This document shows, in pieces, positions 16,175-24,467 of a DNA stretch of 28,353 nt. The stretch comes from Nostoc sp. GT001. GTDB taxonomy: Bacteria; Cyanobacteriota; Cyanobacteriia; Cyanobacteriales; Nostocaceae. The position numbers and the translations under genes were made by a program. Under the pieces are notes generated by a model. The model worked only from the letters and a program-made list of their open reading frames with translations. It searched no databases and was not told where the DNA came from. The stretch spans positions 661,423 through 689,775 of the forward strand of contig NZ_JAUDRJ010000003.1 of assembly GCF_030382115.1 (NCBI RefSeq). Reading direction: 5' to 3'. The number at the start of each line of letters is the position of its first letter. Position 1 is the first letter of the stretch.

Positions 16175-16724
16175 AATAAAGTTGATGACTATATTTCCAA
16201 TAGTTTTTAATATTTACAATTAGGATTACTTTCAAAGCCATCATTATTATTTTATTTCTTTTAAAACGAATTTGGTAGACAAATTGGAAGCCTATTTTAG
16301 AAGATTAGCCAGGAAGATTATTTTTTTATTGTGTTGATTTTATTTTTGTTGCAAATCTATCATTATTTGAGAGTTTCTGTGGATAATGAACAAAAAAGAA
16401 AAGCTAACACTTGTAGCGAAAATGCTCAGTGAACAATTACTGCGAAAATTCCGAAATTTAGCTACGTTCAATAGAATATCCTAAATAACCTGGACTACTG
16501 TGCCAAAATGCCAAAATTTTTGTAACTATTTAGTAGCGATATGATGTCCATTGGTAATGAATGACAAGGATTACAGACACTTTCTAGTCTTCTACGTATA
16601 CGTAAATTTTTAGCATCCAGATGTATTAATGAGTGCTATTGGCGGTAGGAAGGTGTTTTGCCCATGCTAAATATTGAGTAATAAGTTCAGAAGTAAGCTA
16701 ATCAGCATTCAAGTTGCATAATCA

Positions 16725-16751
16725 GGGCGGGCAAGATGCCGACCCCACAAG
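16725..16751. repeat. Dispersed G/C-rich palindromic repeat, copy 2
   Basis: GGGCGGGCAAGATGCCGACC then CCACAAG; 25 of 27 positions match the copy at 5208-5234. Confidence 0.75.
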
Positions 16752-16913
16752 ATATTGAGAAAATTTTCATCTGCAAATTAGATGTGTTTCAGCTTAGTAC
16801 TACTTATTCAGTGAAGGATTAAAAAATTAGTCAAAATAATCACTATAAATTCAAATCATCTGTATAATTCAAAACTGTAGTCTGAAACTTCTAATCCAAG
16901 GCATAGCAAACCA

Positions 16914-17017
16914 TTGCCCGTAGGCGTAGCCCGCACTTCTCTACGAGACGCTCCCGCTCCGCGTAGCTTGCTTCCCCGGAGGGGTACGACAAGCTCAGTG
17001 ACCGTCGTAGACATCGC
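16914..17017. repeat. Composite cyanobacterial repeat
   Basis: G/C-rich mosaic of modules found elsewhere in the window: GTAGGCGTAGCCCGCACTTC (also at 27745-27764 with one change), TTCTCTACGAGACGCT (also at 11635-11650 with one change) and GCTCAGTGACCGTCG (similar at 27771-27785). It looks like a chain of short palindromic repeat units. Confidence 0.7.
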
Positions 17018-17256
17018 AATTTATTGGAGGATAAACATGTCTTCAGGTACGGTTCCCCAGTCGAGAAATCCCCCCTGCGATCGCTACTTACCCAAGATAA
17101 GACGCGGTAAATTGAATATGTAGCCTCTAAAAGTGAATGCTACGTGAATGCTACAAAGTTGCTTGTTACGGGCTAGCCTTAGCGACATCCTGCAACACTG
17201 CTCCCAGAATCGGGAGAAATCATAAATAATAACTCCGTTTTTCAAGCGATTGTCTT

Positions 17257-18240
17257 ATGCGTAAAAAACTACAACAAACCATCAAACCGCTGTTAAAAAC
17301 CTTCTTAGCCCTAAGCTTGGTGTTAGCTTTGGCTCTTGGTCACGCTGATGGCGCATTAGCAGCCCGCAGTGGAGGTCGTATCGGTGGTGGCTCCTTTAGA
17401 ATGCCTTCCAGCCGCACCTATACACCGCGCACCTATGCACCTCCTGGCGGGGGCGGATACTACCCTGGTGGTGGTTTTGGTGGTGGCTTTGGCTTTCCCT
17501 TCATAGTTCCCTTCTGGGGTATTGGGGGAGGATTTGGTGGTATATTTACCATCTTAATTTTCTTGGCGATCGCTAATTTCTTATTGCAAACTTTCCGCCG
17601 TGTCTCTAGCGGTGAAACTCCAGAAGCAGATTACAGCAGTAACTCTCCTGTTTCTGTAACTCGTTTGCAAGTAGGTTTGTTAGCTCAAGCCCGTGAATTG
17701 CAAAATGAACTCAACCACATTGCTGAAACTGCTGATACTAACACCCCAGAAGGCAGAGCAGAAATTCTCCAAGAAGCCAGCCTAGCTTTACTCCGCCATC
17801 CCGAATACTTTGTATATGCAGGTGGTGGCACTCAACAAGCCAGCTTGAATTCAGCTGAAGGTCAGTTTAATCGGCTGTCACTGGCAGAACGCAGCAAGTT
17901 TAGCGAAGAAACTCTTTCTAACGTCAACAACCAGCTCAAAGCAGCCCTTGCCAAAGAAGCTTTACCTCCGGCTGGTGAACTCGACAACCCCACCCGCCTA
18001 TTTACCGAAGGTCCTGGTGAATACATTATCGTCACCTTGCTGGCGGCGACACTAGGTAAGTTTGAAATCCCCACAGCTATTAATAGTGCTGACGATTTGC
18101 GTCAAGCTTTGCGGCAAATTGGTAGTATCCCTAGCGACAAGCTTCTAGCAATTGAAGTTCTTTGGACTCCTCAAGCTGAAAATGATACACTCACATCTGA
18201 TGATGTGTTAGCAAATTATCCTGATTTGAGACTTGTTTAA
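17257..18240 (+). CDS. DUF1517 membrane protein
   Basis: 327 residues. A signal-like segment (1-35, ending ALA-AR) is followed by RSGGRIGGGSF and a Gly/Tyr/Pro-rich stretch (38-90), a transmembrane helix (about 94-112), and a soluble C-terminal domain with VTRLQVGLLAQARELQNEL, RHPEYFVYAGGG, RLSLAERSKFSEET and EYIIVTLLAAT. This arrangement matches DUF1517, a family shared by cyanobacteria and plastids; the plant member FLAP1 takes part in photosynthetic control under fluctuating light (family knowledge). Location is presumably the thylakoid or plasma membrane. A strong terminator follows at 18301. The start ATG is the first in frame and fits the signal segment. Confidence 0.9.
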   Translation: MRKKLQQTIKPLLKTFLALSLVLALALGHADGALAARSGGRIGGGSFRMPSSRTYTPRTYAPPGGGGYYPGGGFGGGFGFPFIVPFWGIGGGFGGIFTILIFLAIANFLLQTFRRVSSGETPEADYSSNSPVSVTRLQVGLLAQARELQNELNHIAETADTNTPEGRAEILQEASLALLRHPEYFVYAGGGTQQASLNSAEGQFNRLSLAERSKFSEETLSNVNNQLKAALAKEALPPAGELDNPTRLFTEGPGEYIIVTLLAATLGKFEIPTAINSADDLRQALRQIGSIPSDKLLAIEVLWTPQAENDTLTSDDVLANYPDLRLV

Positions 18241-18300
18241 TCTCTGATAAATTTTGCATCTTGGTGCAACGAATAAGTTCCCCTTAAGAACAATAACTAG

Positions 18301-18331
18301 AAAACCGCTTGTCAATGACAAGTGGTTTTTT
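18301..18331 (+). terminator. Rho-independent terminator of the DUF1517 gene
   Basis: AAAACCGCTTGTCA, a single A, then TGACAAGTGGTTTT form a long stem with one G-T pair, followed by a T-run. It sits 60 bp after the stop codon. Confidence 0.92.
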
Positions 18332-18383
18332 GTAGAGTTTATATCCCAAATAATTAGTTATGATTTCCACAGTCATTTCACCC

Positions 18384-18506
18384 CCAATACTTTTCGGATA
18401 AACCCAACAATCTCTGTTTTGGTCTGGGGAAAGGTTAAAGGGAAAGAGGTAAAGGTAAATATCAAACCCTTAACCTTTCCCCTTTCCCCTTAACCGAAAA
18501 GTATTG
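18384..18506. mobile_element. Non-autonomous insertion element with 9-bp target duplication
   Basis: Terminal inverted repeats CAATACTTTTCGG (18385-18397) and CCGAAAAGTATTG (18494-18506) bound about 123 bp. The 9-mer ATTTCACCC is present immediately before (18375-18383) and after (18507-18515), as expected for a target-site duplication. Inside, GGGGAAAGGTTAA (18424-18436) pairs with TTAACCTTTCCCC (18470-18482). No transposase is encoded; the frame at 18254-18493 is not a gene. Probably a MITE mobilised by a related IS elsewhere. Confidence 0.8.
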
Positions 18507-18669
18507 ATTTCACCCTACCTTGCCCTAAGAGTTTGCAAAGAGGGAATTAAAGGGTGGGGTTCTTAGAGGTGAATAAGTAATTAAACGGACATAATAGATA
18601 TATTTAAGTATGATTTTAGAAACATTTTGGTAGTATTATCAAAATGAATTATACGCAAAGTGTTATCTT

Positions 18670-19050
18670 ATGCCTAGTGTTGAAGCCGACGAAAACCGAG
18701 AGCATCGCATTAAAACCGAGATCGTTGTAGATGCTGAAGACAAAGAAGACCGGGCTATGGGTTGGTACTACTACCTTGAAGAGACTCTGAATTTTCCCTT
18801 TATGGCTAAATGGACTAAGAAGGGACGCAAATCAGGTGCTGTCGAGGAGAAACAAGTCGAAGTACTGGGAATGGCCCCAGATGATGAGTGCTTAAAAGAT
18901 ATGTATGTAGAAGTGGCTTCTATTAATGGTAAGGATGATGATGTATATTCTGCAAAATTATCTGAAGTAGTAGCCATTGATGCTGACAGTGAAACTCAAG
19001 AAGCGATGGCAGACTGGCTCTATTGGATTGCTAGAGGTTATAAGTTTTGA
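18670..19050 (+). CDS. ccbP: CcbP-type calcium-binding protein
   Basis: 126 acidic residues matching the Calci_bind_CcbP pattern: an N-terminal acidic run, MGWYYYLEETLNFPF, a basic stretch, VEVLGMAPDDEC, a short beta region, then acidic AIDADSETQEAMADW and a terminal YWIARGYKF. In Anabaena PCC 7120, CcbP sequesters Ca2+ and restrains heterocyst differentiation, and its removal raises free calcium in differentiating cells (published knowledge). It binds through clusters of acidic residues and lacks an EF-hand. The ATG at 18670 is the first in frame. Some family members are housekeeping paralogues, so a direct heterocyst role is inferred. Confidence 0.85.
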   Translation: MPSVEADENREHRIKTEIVVDAEDKEDRAMGWYYYLEETLNFPFMAKWTKKGRKSGAVEEKQVEVLGMAPDDECLKDMYVEVASINGKDDDVYSAKLSEVVAIDADSETQEAMADWLYWIARGYKF

Positions 19051-19305
19051 AGAATAATGCAGAATTCAGAATTTAGAATTCAGAATCAAAGTGGCAAACT
19101 TAAACCTATTTTCAGCGTTCGCCTGAGCGCTTGTCTAAGTCCGCCAGTCATAAAGAATTCTATTCTGTTAGCGGATAGCTAAGGTTTAGCCCATTCTGGC
19201 TACTGACTCCTGAATTCTGTTTTTTGGTTTTTTCCACGACAGAATTATGGGGCTTCTCGGTTTATACCATAACCTTAGTAGCGCCTAAAGTAGCATATTT
19301 TATTC
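19051..19305. other. Intergenic stretch with GAATTC-type short repeats
   Basis: Contains runs of AGAATTCAGAAT-like repeats (about 19062-19085) similar to the CTGACTTCTGAATTCAG tract at about 4518-4550. No gene or RNA is seen. Confidence 0.5.
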
Positions 19306-20589
19306 TTAACTAAATATGGCATAAGTAGCTTTTCCCTGGCGTTTAGCTTGGTACATAGCAATATCAGCATCCCGCAGCAGAGTTGTTGGCTCCTCATAAC
19401 TACTAAAATTCCAAGTAATACCAATGCTCGCTGTAGTAGATAATTGATATCCATTGAGATTCACTGGCAATTGTAAAGAATCTTGAATACGTTTGGCAAC
19501 ATTGGTAGCGTCGGTAATGTCTTTAATATCCTCCAAAAGAACAGTAAATTCATCACCACCAAATCGTGCTACAGTATCGCCACTACGTAAGCACGACTCT
19601 AAACGTCTAGCGATCGCTACTAAAAAATCATCCCCTATTCCATGCCCAAAGCGATCGTTAATCTCTTTGAAGCCATCTAAATCCAAAAATAAAACTGCAA
19701 AATAATAATCGCTTCTGCGTTTGCTACGTTCAATAGTTTGTCTGAGTCGATCTAAAAATAAAACACGATTTGGTAATGCTGTCAGCCCATCATAAAACGC
19801 ATTGCGGATCAGTTGCGCCTCTGTCTGCTTACGTTTAGTAATGTCTTGAAAAACTAAAACTGCACCAGTAATATTACCATTGCGATCGCGGATAGGTGCA
19901 ACATTATCCCCAATCGCTATTTCTTTGCCATCTTTGGTAATCAATGCACAGTTTTCTGGTAAATTAAAAACTTCACCTGCTTCGATGACATAAGTAGCCA
20001 AATTTTCAATTTTTTCTCCTACATCTTTATTAACTAAGTTAACGACATCTATTAAATCTTTCCCGAATGCTTCACTTTGCTTCCAACCAGTGATTAGTTC
20101 TGCTATAGGATTCATCATTTCAATACACCCATTTGCATACGTCACAATCACTGCACAACCCATACTATTAATAATTGACATCAACCTCTGTTTTTCTTCG
20201 TATAATATTTTTTTGTTCTGATGTTTGTACAGGGTCATTTCAATCACAAAATGTAAATCACTTTCAAGACATGGTTTGGCTATATAACTAAAAGGCTCAC
20301 TTAGCTGATTTTTATATAATGTTTTATATTCCGAACACTCCGTTAGATATACTACAGGCACATGGAAGTGATTCTGGATAATATCCGCGACCTGGAGACC
20401 TTCTATTTCTCTAGCTAGACAGATATCAATTAATACTAAATGGGGGTGAGTTTCTGCTACCTTTTTTATTGCTTCTTCACCATATTCAGTTATTTCTGAT
20501 ACTAAATAACCTAATTTTTGTAAACTCTTTCTAATATTTGAGGCTATATTTTTTTCATCCTCAATCACTAGGATTTTGCGGGCGAACAT
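19306..20589 (-). CDS. Response regulator with PAS and GGDEF domains (diguanylate cyclase)
   Basis: 427 residues. REC domain (1-122): acidic pair Glu10/Asp11, phospho-acceptor Asp55 in LIDICLAR, Thr83 and Lys105. PAS domain (about 133-255) ends VFQDITKRKQTEAQL. GGDEF domain (about 262-427): DGLTALPNRVLF, FLDLDGFKEIND and an intact GGDEF active site at 344-348, so synthesis of cyclic di-GMP from GTP is expected. RSGD at 335-338 is an I-site (RxxD) five residues before the active site, suggesting product inhibition. No EAL domain. The cognate histidine kinase is not in the window, so this is an orphan response regulator. The ATG at 20589 gives a complete REC domain. Confidence 0.93.
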   Translation of the reverse strand: MFARKILVIEDEKNIASNIRKSLQKLGYLVSEITEYGEEAIKKVAETHPHLVLIDICLAREIEGLQVADIIQNHFHVPVVYLTECSEYKTLYKNQLSEPFSYIAKPCLESDLHFVIEMTLYKHQNKKILYEEKQRLMSIINSMGCAVIVTYANGCIEMMNPIAELITGWKQSEAFGKDLIDVVNLVNKDVGEKIENLATYVIEAGEVFNLPENCALITKDGKEIAIGDNVAPIRDRNGNITGAVLVFQDITKRKQTEAQLIRNAFYDGLTALPNRVLFLDRLRQTIERSKRRSDYYFAVLFLDLDGFKEINDRFGHGIGDDFLVAIARRLESCLRSGDTVARFGGDEFTVLLEDIKDITDATNVAKRIQDSLQLPVNLNGYQLSTTASIGITWNFSSYEEPTTLLRDADIAMYQAKRQGKATYAIFS

Positions 20590-21714
20590 GTTACGATAAC
20601 CTGTTTGCTAAGGTTCAGATTTTTGTTGTCAGTGTCAACTCAAGTCAAAAGTGCTTATCTTATCATAAACAATCTCTAACTACCATGTATTCTTGCTTGA
20701 TATTAATACTGACTAATGGTAAATAGCATCATGTTATTAATTTCTGGCAATTTGTATGCTTATCAAAGCTAATTGTGATTAATTTATTTAGCTAATATGA
20801 TGCTAATAACCTCAAATTCAAATTAGAATGTAATTATCAAGCACTCAAAAACTGATTGAAAAATGTATACAATAATTTTCTATTGGGAAAGTATAAACAC
20901 TAAGTATAATATCTATATACAAATTAATCAAGAAGAAAATTTCATAAAATCACAGTATATTACTTTGAATATAAGTTAAAAAAATCTACTGTGTGTCGCA
21001 TGTATTACACTAAATGTTACGTTAGCTGATTATTATTAATAATTAATCAGGACTTACGCACTGACTACGATTTTACGTCATTACGAGCGAAGGGAAGTAA
21101 TCGCCAAAAACTCTGGGATTGCTTCCCTACACTATGTTCCGGTCGCAATGACAAAATAGTGCTTGCGTAAGTCCTATTAATCTCTACCTATAATTAAAGA
21201 GTTTAATGCTGATTTAATTACAAATAGTTATTATATCAAATTAGGTCATATTCTGGACTACAAATGTCTGAAATCTTTAATGACGAGTAAACTCATATTA
21301 CTTAGAAATATTCAGATAAATATCGTAAATTATTTTTAAAAAAATACCACTAGTCTTGTAATAGCATGGCAAGCCTAAATATGCGCAATAGAAAAATTAG
21401 TTATGTTTGTCAAATCTCAATAACTCATATATTTTTAATGCACTATTTTAGCCTTACCACGCCACTACGTGTATTTTAAAAATAAAATACTAGCCCCATA
21501 GCTTCTGGTTAATACTTAATCACAATTTCTGTCCTCTGAAAATATGCAAGTGAAATGTTCATCAGCAGCCCGCAGTATATTTTATTTTTTTGGTAATCAG
21601 CAGGTACTGAGGGCAATGGCAAAAAAGATTCTCATTTTGAGACACTTCCAAGCTCCACCTAAACCCTCAGTTTTTTGCTAGCTGATAGATATTGAAAAAA
21701 ACACATTTTGTGAA
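20590..21714. other. AT-rich intergenic region with a MITE
   Basis: About 1.1 kb without a credible gene. The only clear structure is the inverted-repeat element at 21049-21175. The rest is strongly AT-rich with no recognisable RNA gene. Confidence 0.6.
21049..21175. mobile_element. MITE with 12-bp terminal inverted repeats and 7-bp target duplication
   Basis: AGGACTTACGCA (21049-21060) and TGCGTAAGTCCT (21164-21175) are perfect inverted repeats. ATTAATC flanks it on both sides (21042-21048 and 21176-21182). Inside, a longer imperfect palindrome (GTCATTACGAGCGAAGGGAAG against CTTCCC...GGTCGCAATGAC) resembles a widespread cyanobacterial repeat. No coding capacity. Confidence 0.8.
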
Positions 21715-22083
21715 TTAAAGGTTCGACTTACTTTTAGTCAGTTCAATGCTAATTTTGCCACCAAAGTCTGGAATAGGTGCGGCAGGTTTGCTGAGAGTGA
21801 CTTGGACTTTTGTTACACGATCGCACTCTTGGAGAATAGAATCTGCGATCGTTGTTACCAATTTCTCGACCAAAACAAATTTAGACGTTTTGATCAGATG
21901 TTGTATCAAGCTAATGACGCTGCGATAATCTAAAGTGTCTTCGATCGCGTCAGTCTTGGCCGCTGTGGAGATATCCAACCATAACCTTACATCCACCTCA
22001 AACCATTGTCCTAGCACCTGTTCTTCTGGTAGATACCCAGTGTAGCCATAGCCGCGAATTCCCGTTAAATGAATGCAATCCAT
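21715..22083 (-). CDS. folB: Dihydroneopterin aldolase
   Basis: Converts 7,8-dihydroneopterin to 6-hydroxymethyl-dihydropterin in folate synthesis. 122 residues, the normal family length. Seen: GIRGYGYTGYLPEEQVLGQ with the substrate Glu at 20/21, FEVDVRLWLD, TLDYRSV (Tyr53), VEKLV (Glu73) and the catalytic Lys99 in LSKPAAPIPDFGG. Divergent from menD with 167 bp between start codons. Confidence 0.95.
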   Translation of the reverse strand: MDCIHLTGIRGYGYTGYLPEEQVLGQWFEVDVRLWLDISTAAKTDAIEDTLDYRSVISLIQHLIKTSKFVLVEKLVTTIADSILQECDRVTKVQVTLSKPAAPIPDFGGKISIELTKSKSNL

Positions 22084-22250
22084 AAAAGTTTGAAAGCAAA
22101 TTGGGCATTTTGTAGAAAGTGAAGCAAGTTTGCTTGGAGATTTTCTTTCCCAGAAACTCGCCTGACAGTGTTGGGTTCCATCACCGCATTGATGGATTTT
22201 AAATTGAATTTCCCTAGACGAAATCTAAAATTTAAGATTGTTTTATAGCT

Positions 22251-24029
22251 ATGTTTAATTTAATGCCGATCGCCTTTAAAAATGTTAATCAACTTTGGGC
22301 TTATATTTTAACAGAGACGCTAAAGCGGTTGGGATTGACTTGTGCCATCATTTGTCCTGGCTCGCGCTCTACACCCTTAGCGATCGCTTTTGCTCAACAA
22401 GCACCTGAGATTGAAGCGATTTCCATTCTCGATGAACGTTCAGCCGCCTTTTTTGCTTTGGGACAAGCGAAAGCAACCGGACGCCCTGTGGTACTAGTTT
22501 GCACCTCTGGTACAGCAGGAGCCAACTTTTATTCAGCAGTCATCGAAGCGTCATATAGTCGCGTACCACTGTTGATATTAACCACCGATAGACCCCCAGA
22601 ATTGCGAGATTGTCACTCTGGGCAAACTATAGATCAGTTGAGATTATATGGAAACTACCCAAATTGGCAAACAGAGTTAGCCTTACCCTCCGCCGATCTG
22701 GGAATGCTAGCTTACCTGCGACAAACGGTAATTCATAGCTGGGAAAGGGCGCAAACTCCTACAAAGGGGCCAGTACATTTGAATATTCCCTTTCGCGATC
22801 CCTTAGCACCTGTACCTGATGGAACCGACTTGAGTTATTTGCGATCGCAGTTTCACCCAGAAGACTTTTTCGCAGGAATAGCAAACTCATCGCCCATGCC
22901 CCATACTTCGACTGCGCTCAGTACAAGTTCCCCATTCCCAATGCCCAAAGAGTGGAAAGAATGCGATCGCGGCATTATTATCGCAGGTGTTGCTCAACCG
23001 CAGCAACCAGAAGAGTATTGTAGAGCGATCGCGCAACTTTCCCAAACTCTCCAATGGCCTGTGCTAGCTGAGGGACTCTCCCCAGTGAGAAATTATGCCG
23101 AACTCAACCCTTATTTAATTTCCACTTATGACCTGATTTTGCGAAATCAGCAATTAGGAAAGCAGTTAGCGCCCGAAATGGTGATTCAGGTGGGTGAAAT
23201 GCCTACGAGTAAAGAACTACGTAGCTGGATAAATACAAGGCAACCGCGACGCTGGATAATTGACCCCAGTGACCAAAATCTCGACCCTTTGCACGGGAGA
23301 ACGACGCATTTAAGGATATCTGTAGAAGACATAAAAGTAGAGGAGGGAAATTTATCTTTATCCTCAAAATATGTGCAGCAATGGTGTGATGCGGAAACTA
23401 AGGTGAGGTTAGCTGTTGATCAGACGATGGGGCAGATAGATGAAATAATTGAGAGTAAAGCAGCTTGGTTAATTTCTCAGATTTTACCGCCTGGAACGCC
23501 TCTGTTCATTGGCAACAGTATGCCTGTGCGGGATGTGGAATATTTCTGGAAGCCGAATAATTTAGGAGTGCGATCGCACTTTAACCGGGGTGCAAATGGC
23601 ATTGATGGCACGTTATCCACAGCTTTAGGAATTTCCCATCGCCAGCAAAGTAGTGTGATGTTAACGGGAGATTTAGCGCTGTTGCATGACACCAATGGTT
23701 TTTTAATCCGCAATAAGTTTGTTGGACATCTGACGATTGTGTTAATCAATAACAATGGTGGTGGGATTTTTGAAATGTTACCCATTGCCAAGTTTGATCC
23801 ACCATTTGAAGAGTTTTTTGGCACTCCCCAGGATATTGATTTTGCCCAGTTGTGCGCTACTTATAATGTGCAGCATGAATTGATAACTTCTTGGGAGCAG
23901 TTGCAGCAAAAATTAAACCCACTACCAGCTAAAGGAATTAGGGTTTTAGAGTTACAGACAAATCGGAAATTAGATGCAAAGTGGCGACAGGAGAATTTGC
24001 AACAGTTTGCAGCAGATATTGTCATTTAA
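22251..24029 (+). CDS. menD: SEPHCHC synthase MenD
   Basis: Thiamine-diphosphate enzyme that condenses 2-oxoglutarate with isochorismate, an early step to the naphthoquinone ring of phylloquinone. 592 residues. Pyr domain: CPGSRSTPLAIAF, DERSAAFFALG with the catalytic Glu62, TSGTAGANFYSAV and TTDRPPELRDCHSGQTIDQ. The central domain runs from about 180 to 370. PP domain: GNSMPVRDVEYF, RGANGIDGTLSTALG, the Mg/ThDP motif GDLALLHDTNGF and NNNGGGIFEML. Residues about 213-233 (SSPMPHTSTALSTSSPFPMP) look like translated repeat DNA in the linker between domains 1 and 2. The start ATG at 22251 is used; an ATG at 22263 is possible. menB of the same pathway lies 3.8 kb downstream across an inserted block. 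Confidence 0.96.
   Translation: MFNLMPIAFKNVNQLWAYILTETLKRLGLTCAIICPGSRSTPLAIAFAQQAPEIEAISILDERSAAFFALGQAKATGRPVVLVCTSGTAGANFYSAVIEASYSRVPLLILTTDRPPELRDCHSGQTIDQLRLYGNYPNWQTELALPSADLGMLAYLRQTVIHSWERAQTPTKGPVHLNIPFRDPLAPVPDGTDLSYLRSQFHPEDFFAGIANSSPMPHTSTALSTSSPFPMPKEWKECDRGIIIAGVAQPQQPEEYCRAIAQLSQTLQWPVLAEGLSPVRNYAELNPYLISTYDLILRNQQLGKQLAPEMVIQVGEMPTSKELRSWINTRQPRRWIIDPSDQNLDPLHGRTTHLRISVEDIKVEEGNLSLSSKYVQQWCDAETKVRLAVDQTMGQIDEIIESKAAWLISQILPPGTPLFIGNSMPVRDVEYFWKPNNLGVRSHFNRGANGIDGTLSTALGISHRQQSSVMLTGDLALLHDTNGFLIRNKFVGHLTIVLINNNGGGIFEMLPIAKFDPPFEEFFGTPQDIDFAQLCATYNVQHELITSWEQLQQKLNPLPAKGIRVLELQTNRKLDAKWRQENLQQFAADIVI
22887..22949. repeat. Repeat-derived insertion inside menD
   Basis: Contains ACTTCGACTGCGCTCAGTAC, related to ACTTCGACTTAGCTCAGTGA at 27760-27779, flanked by the direct CCCATGCCC/CCAATGCCC motifs. 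It keeps the menD frame and encodes about 21 Ser/Pro/Thr-rich residues in an interdomain linker. Confidence 0.6.
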
Positions 24030-24206
24030 CTCTGCCGTTAGATATTACTAAATACTGAGATGCAAAGTATTAATCTTGCAAAATGTTTATGGAGTCAAAA
24101 TTAAAAGTGATTTGTGTAAAGCGTTTCAAGTACTGGTGGTGGTGCTGAAACTTGCAAAATATTAAAAATAATAGTACAATAACGACTCTAGCGAATTTAG
24201 CGACAA

Positions 24207-24467
24207 ATGCGACAAGATGTAGAACATAACAATAATGATAGTGAAGAAGATATTTCATTTTTAACAACTGTTGAAGTAGCTCAACTTCTTCGTGTTCACC
24301 AAAGAACTGTACAAAGATGGATATCATCAAATAATCTTAAAGCTACAAAAGTGGGGCCAAGAATTTGGCGTATCAGACAAAAAGACTTAGATGAGTTCTT
24401 ACAAATAAATAACAGTAGAAAACAAGCAGAAGAAGATATTAACTCAAATGGCAACAGGAATAACTAG
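24207..24467 (+). CDS. Excisionase-family helix-turn-helix protein
   Basis: 86 residues. An acidic, Asn-rich N-terminus is followed by a compact HTH_17/excisionase-type domain at about 18-66: FLTTVEVAQLLRVHQRTVQRWI, the wing KVGPRIWRI and RQKDLDEFL. Proteins of this type bind DNA as small architectural factors or regulators. Its last 20 bases overlap the methyltransferase start (24448) in another frame, so the two are translationally coupled. That suggests a control role for the restriction-modification genes, comparable to C proteins though of a different fold. No HIP1 site is present. The ATG at 24207 has no good Shine-Dalgarno sequence; inference of regulation rests on coupling alone. Confidence 0.82.
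   Translation: MRQDVEHNNNDSEEDISFLTTVEVAQLLRVHQRTVQRWISSNNLKATKVGPRIWRIRQKDLDEFLQINNSRKQAEEDINSNGNRNN

Larger units (their letters stand above)
16175..17256. other. Long intergenic region with dispersed repeats
   Basis: About 1.08 kb without a credible gene. It holds a perfect 12-bp palindrome TACGTATACGTA (16593-16604), the second copy of the GGGCGGGCA palindrome (16725-16751), and a composite G/C-rich repeat (about 16914-17017). The open frame at 16914-17123 is a translation of that repeat. Just before the next gene there is a short tandem duplication, GTGAATGCTAC, at about 17133-17154. Confidence 0.6.

Noticed and set aside
16593..16604. Perfect 12-bp palindrome TACGTATACGTA in an intergenic region
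   Set aside because: No nearby start codon with suitable spacing and made of alternating simple dinucleotides; chance occurrence is plausible.
16914..17123. 69-codon plus-strand frame
   Set aside because: Consists mostly of translated dispersed repeat.
18254..18493. 79-codon plus-strand frame after the DUF1517 gene
   Set aside because: Spans the terminator and most of a MITE.
24070..24330. 86-codon minus-strand frame
   Set aside because: Overlaps the HTH gene antisense, low-complexity hydrophobic sequence, no family resemblance.
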